A stretch of 64,000 bases of DNA from Alphaproteobacteria bacterium. Its GTDB lineage: Bacteria > Pseudomonadota > Alphaproteobacteria > Micavibrionales > UBA2020. Of the stretch, positions 1 to 7,804 are shown in pieces (within the stretch, counting starts at the first letter, position 1; each line of letters begins with the position of its first letter). The translations under genes and the position numbers were made by a program. The stretch is from the NCBI GenBank assembly GCA_025934695.1, contig JAICWS010000002.1, positions 1,157,187-1,221,186 on the forward strand, given 5' to 3'. The notes under the pieces were generated by a model. That model had not been told where the DNA came from. It did not search any database and worked only from the letters and a program-made list of their open reading frames with translations.

Positions 1-1
1 G

Positions 2-337
2 CTGCGCGAAATCGTCGTGATCAAGAACGACGGCAGCCGCGAGCCCTTCGAGCGCGACAAGCTGCTGCGCAGCCTTCGCCTGTCGTTGCAGAAGCGACCG
101 GTCGATCCCGATACCATCGAGCGTTCGGCCAATGATATCGTGCGCCAGCTGGAACAGTCGGGCGAGACCGACATCACCACCAAGTTCATCGGTGAAAAGG
201 CAATGGCGGCGCTCGCGACGCTCGATCCCGTCGCTTATGTCCGCTATGCGTCCGTCTACAAGGATTTCCGCGAAGTAAAAGACTATAACGACTTCCTGGC
301 CGACCTCGACCAGGTGTGCCACAAGAAAGCAGGCTAA
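2..337 (+). CDS. nrdR: Transcriptional repressor NrdR, C-terminal part
   Basis: This is the 3' part of nrdR; the 5' end lies before the window. NrdR represses ribonucleotide reductase genes by sensing ATP/dATP. The visible ~111 residues form the ATP-cone domain (VIKNDGSREPFERDKL near the start, then AYVRYASVYKDF), which binds the nucleotide effector. The N-terminal zinc ribbon that binds NrdR boxes is not in view. The frame is open from base 2, so no true start can be given. nusB follows 10 bases after the stop codon, probably in the same transcript. Identity is secure from the ATP-cone pattern and length. Confidence 0.93.
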   Translation: MREIVVIKNDGSREPFERDKLLRSLRLSLQKRPVDPDTIERSANDIVRQLEQSGETDITTKFIGEKAMAALATLDPVAYVRYASVYKDFREVKDYNDFLADLDQVCHKKAG

Positions 338-347
338 GCCCTTTACC

Positions 348-854
348 ATGCCGCCCCGCAAGCCGCCCCAGCTCATCCGCCCGCCGGAACGTCCCGCCGT
401 CAAGAAATCGACCGGCTCGCCGAAAGCAAAACGCACGGCCGCGCGCCTCGCCGCGGTGCAGGTGCTCTACCAGATGCGCCTCAACAACCAGGAAGCCAAA
501 TCGGCGGTGCGCGAATATATCAACCACCGCTCGGGCTTCAACATCGACGGCGACGTGCTGGTGCCCGCGGACGAGGAACTGCTCTCCGATATCGTCATGG
601 GCGTCACGAAGCGCTGGACCGATATCGACGAAATCGTCGCGGCGGCGCTTGCCGCCGGCAAGAAGGGCGAGGTCGAGACGCTGCTGGAATCCATCCTCCG
701 CGCCGGCGCCTTTGAGCTGCTGGAACATGGCAGCACCGATACCGGCATCATCATCAACGATTATATGAATGTGACCAACGGCTTCTACGAAGGCTCCGAG
801 GTGAAGCTCGTGAACGCGGTGCTGGACAAGATCGCAAAGACGGTTCGTTCTTAG
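348..854 (+). CDS. nusB: Transcription antitermination protein NusB
   Basis: NusB binds boxA RNA with NusE (S10) and supports antitermination of rRNA transcription. The 168-residue protein has the NusB helical fold signature: ARLAAVQVLYQM near residue 32, and near the C-terminus ESILRAGAFEL, IIINDYMNVTNGFY and VNAVLDKIAK. A basic, proline-rich extension of about 25 residues precedes the core, as in many alphaproteobacterial NusB proteins. The ATG at 348 lies 10 bases after nrdR. In many alphaproteobacteria riboflavin genes lie between nrdR and nusB; none do here. Confidence 0.95.
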   Translation: MPPRKPPQLIRPPERPAVKKSTGSPKAKRTAARLAAVQVLYQMRLNNQEAKSAVREYINHRSGFNIDGDVLVPADEELLSDIVMGVTKRWTDIDEIVAAALAAGKKGEVETLLESILRAGAFELLEHGSTDTGIIINDYMNVTNGFYEGSEVKLVNAVLDKIAKTVRS

Positions 855-938
855 GAATTATCCAGCTCCATCAAGCTGTTATATTTCCCTTAACCTGTTC
901 TGCGCTATGATGTAGCTGCAACAAGGGAGGCCTCTGTT

Positions 939-1295
939 ATGTCGCAACTCGATCTGGATTCACTCTTTGCCATCGCTGAAGCCGGACCGCTGCTGGACAA
1001 GGCCGCGGAAGCCGTCCCCGCCCCTGTATCGCAGCGGCTCATGAAATTGCAGCAGGACGTGGGGCTGGAGGTCGAGCACGAGATCACGGGCGCGCCGCTC
1101 AGCGGACCCGGTGAAGGACCGGAATCCGCAGCCCTGCTCGCAGCCTATCAGCCGGTGACACTGGGGCGCCTGAGCGTATTCCATGAATGCATAACGGCGC
1201 TGCCCGCCGGCGATCTCAGGAACCAGGTGGCGGAGATTGCCGCCAGGCTACCGTCCGCCGCCGCAACTCCTGTTGCCGCGCCCGCGCCAAAGTAG
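939..1295 (+). CDS. Hypothetical protein (118 aa)
   Basis: I do not recognise this family. The predicted protein is acidic and alanine-rich, has no signal peptide or membrane segment, is probably mostly helical, and ends in an Ala-Pro-rich tail. A strong ribosome binding site (AAGGGAGG at 923-930) stands 8 bases before the ATG, supporting a real gene. A TATGAT hexamer at 906-911 could be a -10 element, suggesting separate transcription from nusB, which ends 84 bases upstream. It converges on the AAA+ ATPase gene 24 bases downstream. Function unknown. Confidence 0.6.
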   Translation: MSQLDLDSLFAIAEAGPLLDKAAEAVPAPVSQRLMKLQQDVGLEVEHEITGAPLSGPGEGPESAALLAAYQPVTLGRLSVFHECITALPAGDLRNQVAEIAARLPSAAATPVAAPAPK

Positions 1296-1319
1296 CGGTT
1301 CCGCCGCTTGCGCGGGAGA

Positions 1320-2636
1320 TCATCCGTTGTCGGTGCCCGCCTTGGCCTCCTGCCGCACCGAAGTAGCGTGGACGGCCTTCATCTTGTCGAGCGCCTGCGC
1401 GATATCGCTGCGGGATATTTCCATGAGCTGCTCCCGTGTCGGTTGCCGGACGGCGGCGACGCGGTTTGCCATGAAACTCAGCGTGTCTTCGAACAGGTTA
1501 CGCACTAGGCGGCCGTTCGAGAAATTGTGCGTGAAGGTGCGTTTGGCCTCGCCCATGAGGATCATGAGCGCCGCACTGGCAGACTTGTCGAGCGTGTAAT
1601 GGTTCTGCGCCGCCATAAGCTGGAATATCTCGGTCATTTCCTTCGCGTCGTAGTCGTTGAAGGTGATGACTTCGGTGAAGCGCGATCGCAGGCCGGGGTT
1701 CGAGTCCATGAATTTGATCATTTCGTCTGGATAGCCCGCCGCGATCACCACGAGGTCTTCGCGGAAGTCTTCCATGAACTTGACCAGCGTGGCGATGGCG
1801 CTCGACGAATACGACACCTTGTCGGTATCCGCGTTCAGCATGCTGTAGGCTTCGTCGATGAACAGGATGCCGCCGAGCGCCTGCTGGATCTTCTTGTGGA
1901 CCTTGATGGGCGTTTCGCCGACGTATTGGCCGATCAGTTCGCCTTCGGAAACCTCGACCACGTGCCCTTTCGACAGGTAGCCGATGTGCCACAGGAGCCG
2001 GCCCAGGATACGCGCGACGGTCGTCTTGCCGGTGCCCGGATTCCCCAGGAAGATCAGGTGCAGCGCGGGGTGCGAGACGGGAAGGCCTGCTTTCCTGCGC
2101 TTCTCGAACAACTGCGCGCGGTTTGCGATGTCGGTCATGGCCTTTTTGACGTCGGCGATGCCGATCAGGGACTGCAGTTCCTGGTACGGATCGGGGCCTT
2201 CGGGGGTCGCGGCATGCACCTGCGTTGCCTCGCCCTTGACTGGCTGCACGCCGACGTGGCGGTTGAAGCGGTGCTTCCACATGTTCGAAATTTCTTCGTC
2301 ACGGCGGAAGAACGGATCCTGGGGCAGCCCGGTACGGACGGCCAGGGAATACATGTCGTCCGCATAGCCCAGCCGGGCATTGTGGACAAGAGTGCGGGCC
2401 GCCATTTTGATATTGCCATCGCCGCGCCGGGCCAGCTTGTCGGTGACGGCGCAGAGCGCCCGCAGGCTGCCGCGCCGCGCGCGCCACATCAGCACCGTGC
2501 GGTTCGACAGCATAAAATATGTGAAGGCCATGGCGCCTAAAGTCAGGAGCGCCGCTTTTTCGCCGTAGCTCGTCCACCACATCTCGAAGAGGTACTGGAA
2601 TTCGTCAATCTGCTCGTCGATCATTTCAAGGCCCAT
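1320..2636 (-). CDS. CbbX/SpoVK-like AAA+ ATPase with membrane anchor
   Basis: A 438-residue AAA+ ATPase of the CbbX/CfxQ/SpoVK type. Walker A is GNPGTGKTT (about residues 198-206), Walker B ends in FIDEAY (about 259-264), and GLRSRF looks like the arginine-finger region. Residues ~28-47 form a hydrophobic membrane segment, followed by a basic stretch and a linker to ~150 before the AAA domain. CbbX proteins remodel RuBisCO, but no RuBisCO gene is nearby, so the client is unknown. The start codon lies one base after the stop of the cystathionine beta-lyase gene, so it is the last gene of a coupled four-gene operon. Class is secure; biological role is not. Confidence 0.85.
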   Translation of the reverse strand: MGLEMIDEQIDEFQYLFEMWWTSYGEKAALLTLGAMAFTYFMLSNRTVLMWRARRGSLRALCAVTDKLARRGDGNIKMAARTLVHNARLGYADDMYSLAVRTGLPQDPFFRRDEEISNMWKHRFNRHVGVQPVKGEATQVHAATPEGPDPYQELQSLIGIADVKKAMTDIANRAQLFEKRRKAGLPVSHPALHLIFLGNPGTGKTTVARILGRLLWHIGYLSKGHVVEVSEGELIGQYVGETPIKVHKKIQQALGGILFIDEAYSMLNADTDKVSYSSSAIATLVKFMEDFREDLVVIAAGYPDEMIKFMDSNPGLRSRFTEVITFNDYDAKEMTEIFQLMAAQNHYTLDKSASAALMILMGEAKRTFTHNFSNGRLVRNLFEDTLSFMANRVAAVRQPTREQLMEISRSDIAQALDKMKAVHATSVRQEAKAGTDNG

Positions 2637-2637
2637 G

Positions 2638-3795
2638 TCAGCCCTCCAACCGCTTCAGGCCGGCGTCGAGATCCGCCTTGAGGTCCTCGGCGTCCTCCAG
2701 CCCGATATGAATGCGCAACGAAAAACCGGTCTCTTCCCAAGCCGAGGCGGTGCGGCTGGGCTTCGGCTGCTCGGGGAACAGCAGCGATTCAAAGCCTCCC
2801 CAGCTGAAGCCCATGCGGAATATCTGCATCCCGTCGAGCATCTTCGCGATCTTCTCGCGCCGCGTTTCGTGCAGGATGACGCTGAAAGTGCCGGTCGAGC
2901 CGGTGAAATATTTCTTCCAGTTCTCGTGCCCGGGGCATGACGGGAAGGCGGGGTGCAGCAGGCGCTTGACCGCCTTTTGCTGCTGCAGCCAGGCGCCGAT
3001 CTCGAGCGCCGACTTCTGGTGGTGCGGCAGGCGCACATGGAGCGTGCGTAGGCCCCGGGTGCCGAGATAAAGCTCCTCCGACCCCGCGCAGAGGCCGAGC
3101 ATCAGCGCGGCGCGCTTGATATGTGGCCAGGAGTCTTCATTGGCCGAGACCACGCCCAGCATGGCATCCGAATGCCCGCCGATGTATTTGGTGGCGGCCA
3201 TGACCGAGATGTCGATCCCCAGATCCATTGGGCGGAAGAACAGCGGCGTGGCCCAGCTATTGTCGATGGCGGTCCGAATGCCGGCTTTTTTGGCGGCGTC
3301 CGTGATGGCGCCGATATCCTGCACTTCAAAGGTCAGCGAGCCCGGCGCTTCCATGAAGACGAGTTTCGTGTTGGGGCGGAACAGCTTGGCGATATCCGCG
3401 CCGATCATCGGCGGATAATATTCCACGTCGACGCCGAAACGGCGCAGGACCTCTTCGCTGGTCTTGCGGGCCGGGCCGTAACAGTTGTCGGTTAGCAGCA
3501 GGTGATCGCCCTGCTTCGCGAAGGCGAGGAGCGCGGTCAGGATGGCCGAGAGGCCCGACGGCGTGGAGACGCTGCGGTAAGCGCCCTCGATCTGCGCGAT
3601 GCCTTCCTCGAAGGCGGCGGAGGTCGGAGTGCCGGCGCGCCCGTAGGAGAAGGGCACGTTCGGCACCTTCTCGAATTCCGCGTAGGTGTTGAAGACGATG
3701 GTCGACATGCGGTGCGGCGGCACGTTGACGGCGCCGTGGTATTCCGCCGGCTTGGAGCCCGCATGCGTGAGGATTGTGTTGGGTTTCTTTTTCAT
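2638..3795 (-). CDS. metC: Cystathionine beta-lyase
   Basis: A Cys/Met-metabolism PLP enzyme of 385 residues that splits cystathionine to homocysteine, pyruvate and ammonia. The PLP lysine sits in TKYIGGHSD (about K203); other family marks are FSYGRAGTPT near 49 and LTDNCYGPARK near 101. I start at the ATG at 3795, which overlaps the sulfurtransferase stop by four bases (ATGA). A longer reading from 3849 would add an unconserved extension inside that gene. Cystathionine gamma-synthase or gamma-lyase activity cannot be excluded by eye. It sits in a sulfur-metabolism operon with the sulfurtransferase. Confidence 0.88.
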   Translation of the reverse strand: MKKKPNTILTHAGSKPAEYHGAVNVPPHRMSTIVFNTYAEFEKVPNVPFSYGRAGTPTSAAFEEGIAQIEGAYRSVSTPSGLSAILTALLAFAKQGDHLLLTDNCYGPARKTSEEVLRRFGVDVEYYPPMIGADIAKLFRPNTKLVFMEAPGSLTFEVQDIGAITDAAKKAGIRTAIDNSWATPLFFRPMDLGIDISVMAATKYIGGHSDAMLGVVSANEDSWPHIKRAALMLGLCAGSEELYLGTRGLRTLHVRLPHHQKSALEIGAWLQQQKAVKRLLHPAFPSCPGHENWKKYFTGSTGTFSVILHETRREKIAKMLDGMQIFRMGFSWGGFESLLFPEQPKPSRTASAWEETGFSLRIHIGLEDAEDLKADLDAGLKRLEG

Positions 3796-4619
3796 GGCGC
3801 ACCGCCTTTGGTCTTGGGCAGCGTTGGGTCCGAGCCCCATTCCGCCCATGAGCCGCCGTAAATGGCGGCGTTTTCGACGCCTGTTTCGAACAGGCCCAGC
3901 GCGACGACGCAGGCCGTCACTCCGCTGCCGCAGGATACGGCGACGGGTTTCGACGCGTCGACGAGGCCGAGCGCGGCCTTCAGGTCGTCTTTTTTCTTGA
4001 ACAGCCCCGTCGCCGGGTCGATGAGGCTCGCATAAGGAACGTTGATGGAACCGGGGATATGGCCGGGTTCCATGCCGGGACGCGGTTCGGGCGCTTCGCC
4101 GCTGTAGCGTTTCGCGTCGCGCGCGTCGACAACGGTGAAGGCTTTCTTCGTCAGGTTATCGATCATATCCTGGCGGCGCTTGAACAGCTCGGGCCGAAGG
4201 TTCGGCGTGAAGATGGCGTCGGTCGCCGGCTCGTCCTCGTCCCAGGCTTCCAGCGTATAACCCGCCCTCAGCCAGGCGGGAAGGCCGCCGTCGAGGATCT
4301 GCACGTTGTCGTGCCCGAACAGCCGGAACATCCACCAGACGCGCGCGGCAGCCATGGACAGGCCGGCGCGGTCGTAGACGATGATGCGGTCGCTGTTGGA
4401 GATGCCCATTTCGCCGACGATGGCGCCGAAATCGCGCGCCCGCGGGACGACATGCGGCCGGTCGGCCTCCAGGTCGGCCACGAGGTCGATGTCGAACTCA
4501 ATCGCCTTGCCGATGCGCCCCGGCGCGGGCGGCAGGTTATAGCTGGCGTCCAGCAGCTTGACGTTGGGATCGTCCAGGATGTCGCGAAGCTCGGCGGCGG
4601 AAAGAAGCGCTTTGGTCAT
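3792..4619 (-). CDS. sseA: 3-mercaptopyruvate sulfurtransferase
   Basis: A tandem-rhodanese sulfurtransferase of 275 residues. The catalytic cysteine lies in CGSGVTAC (about C230). The CG(S/A)GVTA loop is typical of mercaptopyruvate sulfurtransferases rather than thiosulfate-specific rhodaneses. The N-terminal non-catalytic rhodanese domain (LLDASYNLP, later IIVYDRAG) is complete. The preferred start is the ATG at 4619, overlapping the NUDIX stop by four bases (ATGA); another ATG lies four codons upstream. Coupled gene order with metC suggests a role in cysteine and sulfane sulfur turnover. Confidence 0.9.
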   Translation of the reverse strand: MTKALLSAAELRDILDDPNVKLLDASYNLPPAPGRIGKAIEFDIDLVADLEADRPHVVPRARDFGAIVGEMGISNSDRIIVYDRAGLSMAAARVWWMFRLFGHDNVQILDGGLPAWLRAGYTLEAWDEDEPATDAIFTPNLRPELFKRRQDMIDNLTKKAFTVVDARDAKRYSGEAPEPRPGMEPGHIPGSINVPYASLIDPATGLFKKKDDLKAALGLVDASKPVAVSCGSGVTACVVALGLFETGVENAAIYGGSWAEWGSDPTLPKTKGGAP

Positions 4620-5269
4620 TTGCCGAGCCATTTTTTGCGCAGGCGGTCGCGGTGGCGCGCGAACCAGTTGAGCATGAGCGCGGCGTTCACGTTGGTGATC
4701 TCGCCCGCGTCGATCATGGACAGGACTTTCTGCCAGGGAAGCAGGTGGGTCAGGATCTCTTCGCCCTCGTGCTCATGGCCGTAAATGCCGCTTTTGGCCT
4801 GCGCGATGCGGCCGATGTACATGTGGAACTGCTCCGCCATGCAGCCGGGCGATGAATAGCAGTTGCCGACGAACTCAAGGTCGATGATCTCGCAGCCTGT
4901 TTCCTCCAGTGTCTCGCGCCGTGCCGCTTCCTCGGGTTTTTCCCCCGGGTCGACGGCACCCGCCGCGCATTCCAGCATGTGGGGTTTTTTCTCGCCCGCC
5001 AGCATTGCGCCCAGGCGGAACTGCTGGTTCAGCAGAACCTCGTCGGTCTCGGGGATGTAGAGCAGGATGATCGCGATGGTCTTGCCGAAGAAAATCTCGC
5101 GCTGCATTTCGTGGACCCAGGTCGAAGGGTCCTTCAGGCTGCGCGGCTTGACGTGCACCACTTCCAGCTTGTGATAGCTTTCGAACACCGTCTTGCGGGA
5201 AATGATTTCCGCCGCGGGCAGCGCTTCAGCCTTTTTTGTCTGGGTCATGGTCTTTTCTTTCGGCGGCAT
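4616..5269 (-). CDS. NUDIX hydrolase, ADP-ribose pyrophosphatase/NudK type
   Basis: A NUDIX pyrophosphatase with a complete box (G-x5-E-x7-REUxEExGU) at about residues 104-126, containing AVDPGE and RRETLEETG. The upstream fold with FFGKTIAIILLY and LLNQQFRLG fits the ADP-ribose/GDP-mannose pyrophosphatase branch; the substrate cannot be read from sequence. It is the first gene of the minus-strand operon NUDIX-sseA-metC-AAA ATPase. Two starts are possible: ATG at 5269 (217 aa) or ATG at 5248 (210 aa); neither has a strong ribosome binding site. Confidence 0.85.
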   Translation of the reverse strand: MPPKEKTMTQTKKAEALPAAEIISRKTVFESYHKLEVVHVKPRSLKDPSTWVHEMQREIFFGKTIAIILLYIPETDEVLLNQQFRLGAMLAGEKKPHMLECAAGAVDPGEKPEEAARRETLEETGCEIIDLEFVGNCYSSPGCMAEQFHMYIGRIAQAKSGIYGHEHEGEEILTHLLPWQKVLSMIDAGEITNVNAALMLNWFARHRDRLRKKWLGK

Positions 5270-5451
5270 CAGGGATCGGCCCTTGAGAAAACTAGTGCAA
5301 AATGCAGCAGTCTCAAGAGATTACGCCGCCGATTTCCATGGTGCAAGTTTGACCGGAAATAGTGGCATTATTTTACCTAATGACTGGATTAATAGCTTCA
5401 AAACTTTTAGCTGATATGGTGGAGTCCCGCTTGGAACATGAAGGCTTTACC

Positions 5452-6102
5452 ATGAAACATATTTATTGCTTCGGCGACAGCATCACCTACGGCGAATGGG
5501 ACGAGCAGGGCGGCTGGGTCCAGCGCCTGCGTTCCGCCGCCGACCAGGCCTATACCGCCGGGCGCGACGACAAGACGCTCGTCTATAACCTCGGCGTTCC
5601 GGGCGACACCGCGGAAGATATGCTGCTGCGCATCGACGCCGAAATGACGGCGCGCTTCGATCTCGCCATACCGGCGCAGATCATCTTCGCCGTCGGCATG
5701 AACGACGCGCATTACATGACAGCCGAAAAAAAATATTTCTGCGAGGCGCACGCCTTCGAAGCGAATATCGGCAAGCTTTTGGGCATCGCGCGCAAGTATT
5801 CGAAGAAGATCGCTTTCGTCGGCCTTAACCCCATCGATCAGCGCAAAGTGGATCCGCTGCCCTGGAACGCGGCCAAGGCCTATCACTCCGACCGGGTGAA
5901 GCTGTTCAATGCCATCATCGAGAAAGTGGCGGGCGAGGAAAACCTGTTCTTCGCCGATATCTGGAAGGCCTGGGTGCAGATCGATTACCGGGCGCTGCTC
6001 TTTGACGGGCTGCATCCCAACGCCTCGGGCCACCGCCGCATCGCGGAACGCATCAGCGCGTTCCTGACAACCTCCGCGGACGCAAAGAAAGAGCACGCTT
6101 AA
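5452..6102 (+). CDS. SGNH/GDSL-family hydrolase
   Basis: A 216-residue SGNH hydrolase with serine block I FGDSITYG (about S9) directly at the N-terminus, a block III-like GMNDAHY, and the block V DGLHPNASGH with catalytic D185 and H188. There is no signal peptide, so it is probably cytoplasmic. The family cleaves ester bonds in lipids, acylated sugars or thioesters; the substrate is not deducible. The ATG at 5452 is chosen because GAAGG lies seven bases upstream and block I must be near the N-terminus; an upstream ATG at 5362 in the same frame would add 30 unconserved residues. Transcribed divergently from the NUDIX operon. Confidence 0.85.
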   Translation: MKHIYCFGDSITYGEWDEQGGWVQRLRSAADQAYTAGRDDKTLVYNLGVPGDTAEDMLLRIDAEMTARFDLAIPAQIIFAVGMNDAHYMTAEKKYFCEAHAFEANIGKLLGIARKYSKKIAFVGLNPIDQRKVDPLPWNAAKAYHSDRVKLFNAIIEKVAGEENLFFADIWKAWVQIDYRALLFDGLHPNASGHRRIAERISAFLTTSADAKKEHA

Positions 6103-6235
6103 ATCTCCCGAGTCGCCCTTTCTGGTGACTGAAATCGATTGCAGGTGGCACCGCCTGCAGCCTCTCTTTCCTATAAAAACATTTAAAATTCAATGGCTTA
6201 AAAAATATTAGCAGCCTGTGCCATCTATATATTGA

Positions 6236-6241
6236 TATAAT
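6236..6241 (+). promoter_or_regulatory. Putative -10 element of the marR-emrAB operon
   Basis: A perfect TATAAT hexamer lies 46 bases before the marR ATG in a very AT-rich stretch (about 6180-6270) that stands out from the GC-rich surroundings. No good -35 hexamer is seen 16-18 bases upstream, so an extended or activator-assisted promoter is possible. Confidence 0.45.
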
Positions 6242-6246
6242 ATAAG

Positions 6247-6269
6247 TATGCTTACTATATATAAGCATA
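6247..6269 (+). promoter_or_regulatory. Palindromic operator, probable MarR autoregulatory site
   Basis: A perfect inverted repeat TATGCTTA-N7-TAAGCATA begins five bases after the TATAAT hexamer and would cover the transcription start. Size and position match MarR-family operators, which usually lie over the promoter of the regulator's own operon. The inference is that the MarR protein encoded just downstream binds here and represses the efflux operon. Confidence 0.6.
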
Positions 6270-6287
6270 TGAAGAGGAACTCCTTTT

Positions 6288-6749
6288 ATGTCTACCAATG
6301 ATCAAAGCCCCGACTGCAATATCGGCTTCCTGTTACAGGATGTCGCGCGCCTGATGCGGCGCGAGTTCAACCGGCGCGTTCAGGACCTGGAACTGACGCA
6401 GGCCCAGTGGCGCGCGCTGTCGCTCATGTGCCGCGACCCGGGCATGCGCCAATGCGAGCTGGCCGATATTCTCGAAATGCAGCCCATTAGCGTGGCGCGC
6501 CTGCTTGACCGGCTCGAGGCCTCTGGCTGGGTGGAGCGCAAGGCCGACCCGTCGGATAGGCGGGCGTCAAAATTGTACCTGACCGAGCGGGCGGAGCCGA
6601 TCATGGCGAAGCTGCGCAAGAACGGCGCCGAGACGCGCGCATATGCGCTGGCCGGCGTATCGGATAAAGACCGCCAGATGCTGTCCGACATCCTGACAAG
6701 GATGCGGGCCAACCTGGCGGCGGACGAGCAACTGGAGTGTGTGACATGA
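6288..6749 (+). CDS. MarR-family transcriptional regulator
   Basis: A 153-residue winged-helix regulator. Around residues 35-75 the protein carries the MarR recognition-helix region (QAQWRALSLMCRDPG, then LADILEMQPISVARLLDRLE) followed by the wing DPSDRRASKLYLTE, a hallmark of the family. It is the first gene of an operon with emrA- and emrB-like genes, so it probably represses the pump and is released by a phenolic or drug-like ligand. A perfect palindrome lies over its promoter. Its stop overlaps the emrA start by four bases (ATGA). Confidence 0.92.
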   Translation: MSTNDQSPDCNIGFLLQDVARLMRREFNRRVQDLELTQAQWRALSLMCRDPGMRQCELADILEMQPISVARLLDRLEASGWVERKADPSDRRASKLYLTERAEPIMAKLRKNGAETRAYALAGVSDKDRQMLSDILTRMRANLAADEQLECVT

Positions 6750-7792
6750 CGGGCGAACAAAAGAAAAAGACCAGGCGCGTGCTGCTGACGGCGGGGCCGG
6801 TCACGGTGATGATCGTGACGGCCTTCGTCTGGATGTTCAGCGGGCGGTATATTTCGACCGATAACTCCTATGTCAAGGCGCACAAGGTCATGGTGTCGCC
6901 TGAAGTCTCGGGCCCCGTGATGCCGGTGACGGTGAAGGAAAACCAGCTTGTTCATAAAGGCGACGTACTGTTCACCATCGATCCGATGCCCTTCAAAATC
7001 GCGCTCGATAAGGCGGAAGCCAACGTCGTCGCGGTGCGCGAGCAGATCGACCAGCTGAAAGCCAACGCGGGACAGAAGCAACAGGAAATCGTCAGCGCGC
7101 AGCAGGATGTGGCCTTCGCCGAAAGCGAATACAAGCGCTCGTCCGACCTAAAGGCGACTTCCGCCGTCAGCCAGGAAAATCTTGAATCGGCCCAGCATGC
7201 GCGCGATGTCGCGAAAACGAAAATCGCGCAGCTCGAGCAGGAACGCCAGGCGATCCTGGCCCAGCTCGGGGGCGACGAGAACGCGAAGCCGGAAGACTTG
7301 CCGATCTATAAGGCCGCCGTCGCCGACCGCGACGCGGCGAAGCTGAACCTCGACCGCACGGAAGTCCATTCCCCTGTCGACGGCGTGACGGGCGCGATGC
7401 CGAACACAGGCGATTACGCGCATGCCGGCGTTCCGTCCTTAAGCGTCGTCGCGAGCAACGATGTCTGGATCGAGGCCAACTTCAAGGAGACCGAGCTGAC
7501 CAACATGAAGCCCGGCCAGAAGGTCGAGATCGAGGTCGACACCTATCCCGGCCATCACTGGAACGGGACGGTCGAAAGCATCAGCCCGGCCACCGGCTCG
7601 GAATTCTCGCTGCTGCCCGCGCAAAACGCGACCGGCAACTGGGTGAAGGTGGTGCAACGCCTGGCCGTGCGCATTCGCCCCGACGTGCAGGAAGGCGATC
7701 CGCCCCTGCGCGCGGGCATGAGCGCGAACGTCACCGTCGACACCGGCAGCTATCCGCACCTGCCCGGCGAGGCGATGGCGCAAACGCCGTAA
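6746..7792 (+). CDS. emrA: EmrA/HlyD-family membrane fusion protein
   Basis: A 348-residue periplasmic adaptor of a tripartite efflux pump. One N-terminal membrane anchor (about residues 13-30) is followed by a biotinyl-lipoyl-like half-motif (SPEVSGPVMPVTVKENQLV), a long helical hairpin rich in Gln, Glu and Lys (about 95-190), and the second lipoyl half with DRTEVHSPVDGVTG. The C-terminal barrel contains WIEANFKETEL, characteristic of EmrA. The start is the ATG at 6746 overlapping the marR stop. It links the EmrB-like inner membrane transporter to the outer membrane factor. Confidence 0.92.
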   Translation: MTGEQKKKTRRVLLTAGPVTVMIVTAFVWMFSGRYISTDNSYVKAHKVMVSPEVSGPVMPVTVKENQLVHKGDVLFTIDPMPFKIALDKAEANVVAVREQIDQLKANAGQKQQEIVSAQQDVAFAESEYKRSSDLKATSAVSQENLESAQHARDVAKTKIAQLEQERQAILAQLGGDENAKPEDLPIYKAAVADRDAAKLNLDRTEVHSPVDGVTGAMPNTGDYAHAGVPSLSVVASNDVWIEANFKETELTNMKPGQKVEIEVDTYPGHHWNGTVESISPATGSEFSLLPAQNATGNWVKVVQRLAVRIRPDVQEGDPPLRAGMSANVTVDTGSYPHLPGEAMAQTP

Positions 7793-7804
7793 CAGGATAG
7801 ACCC

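Noticed and set aside
6140..6175. Hairpin-like GCAGGTGG/CCGCCTGC after the SGNH hydrolase gene
   Set aside because: The loop would be very short, one pair is a wobble and no T-run follows, so it is not called as a terminator.
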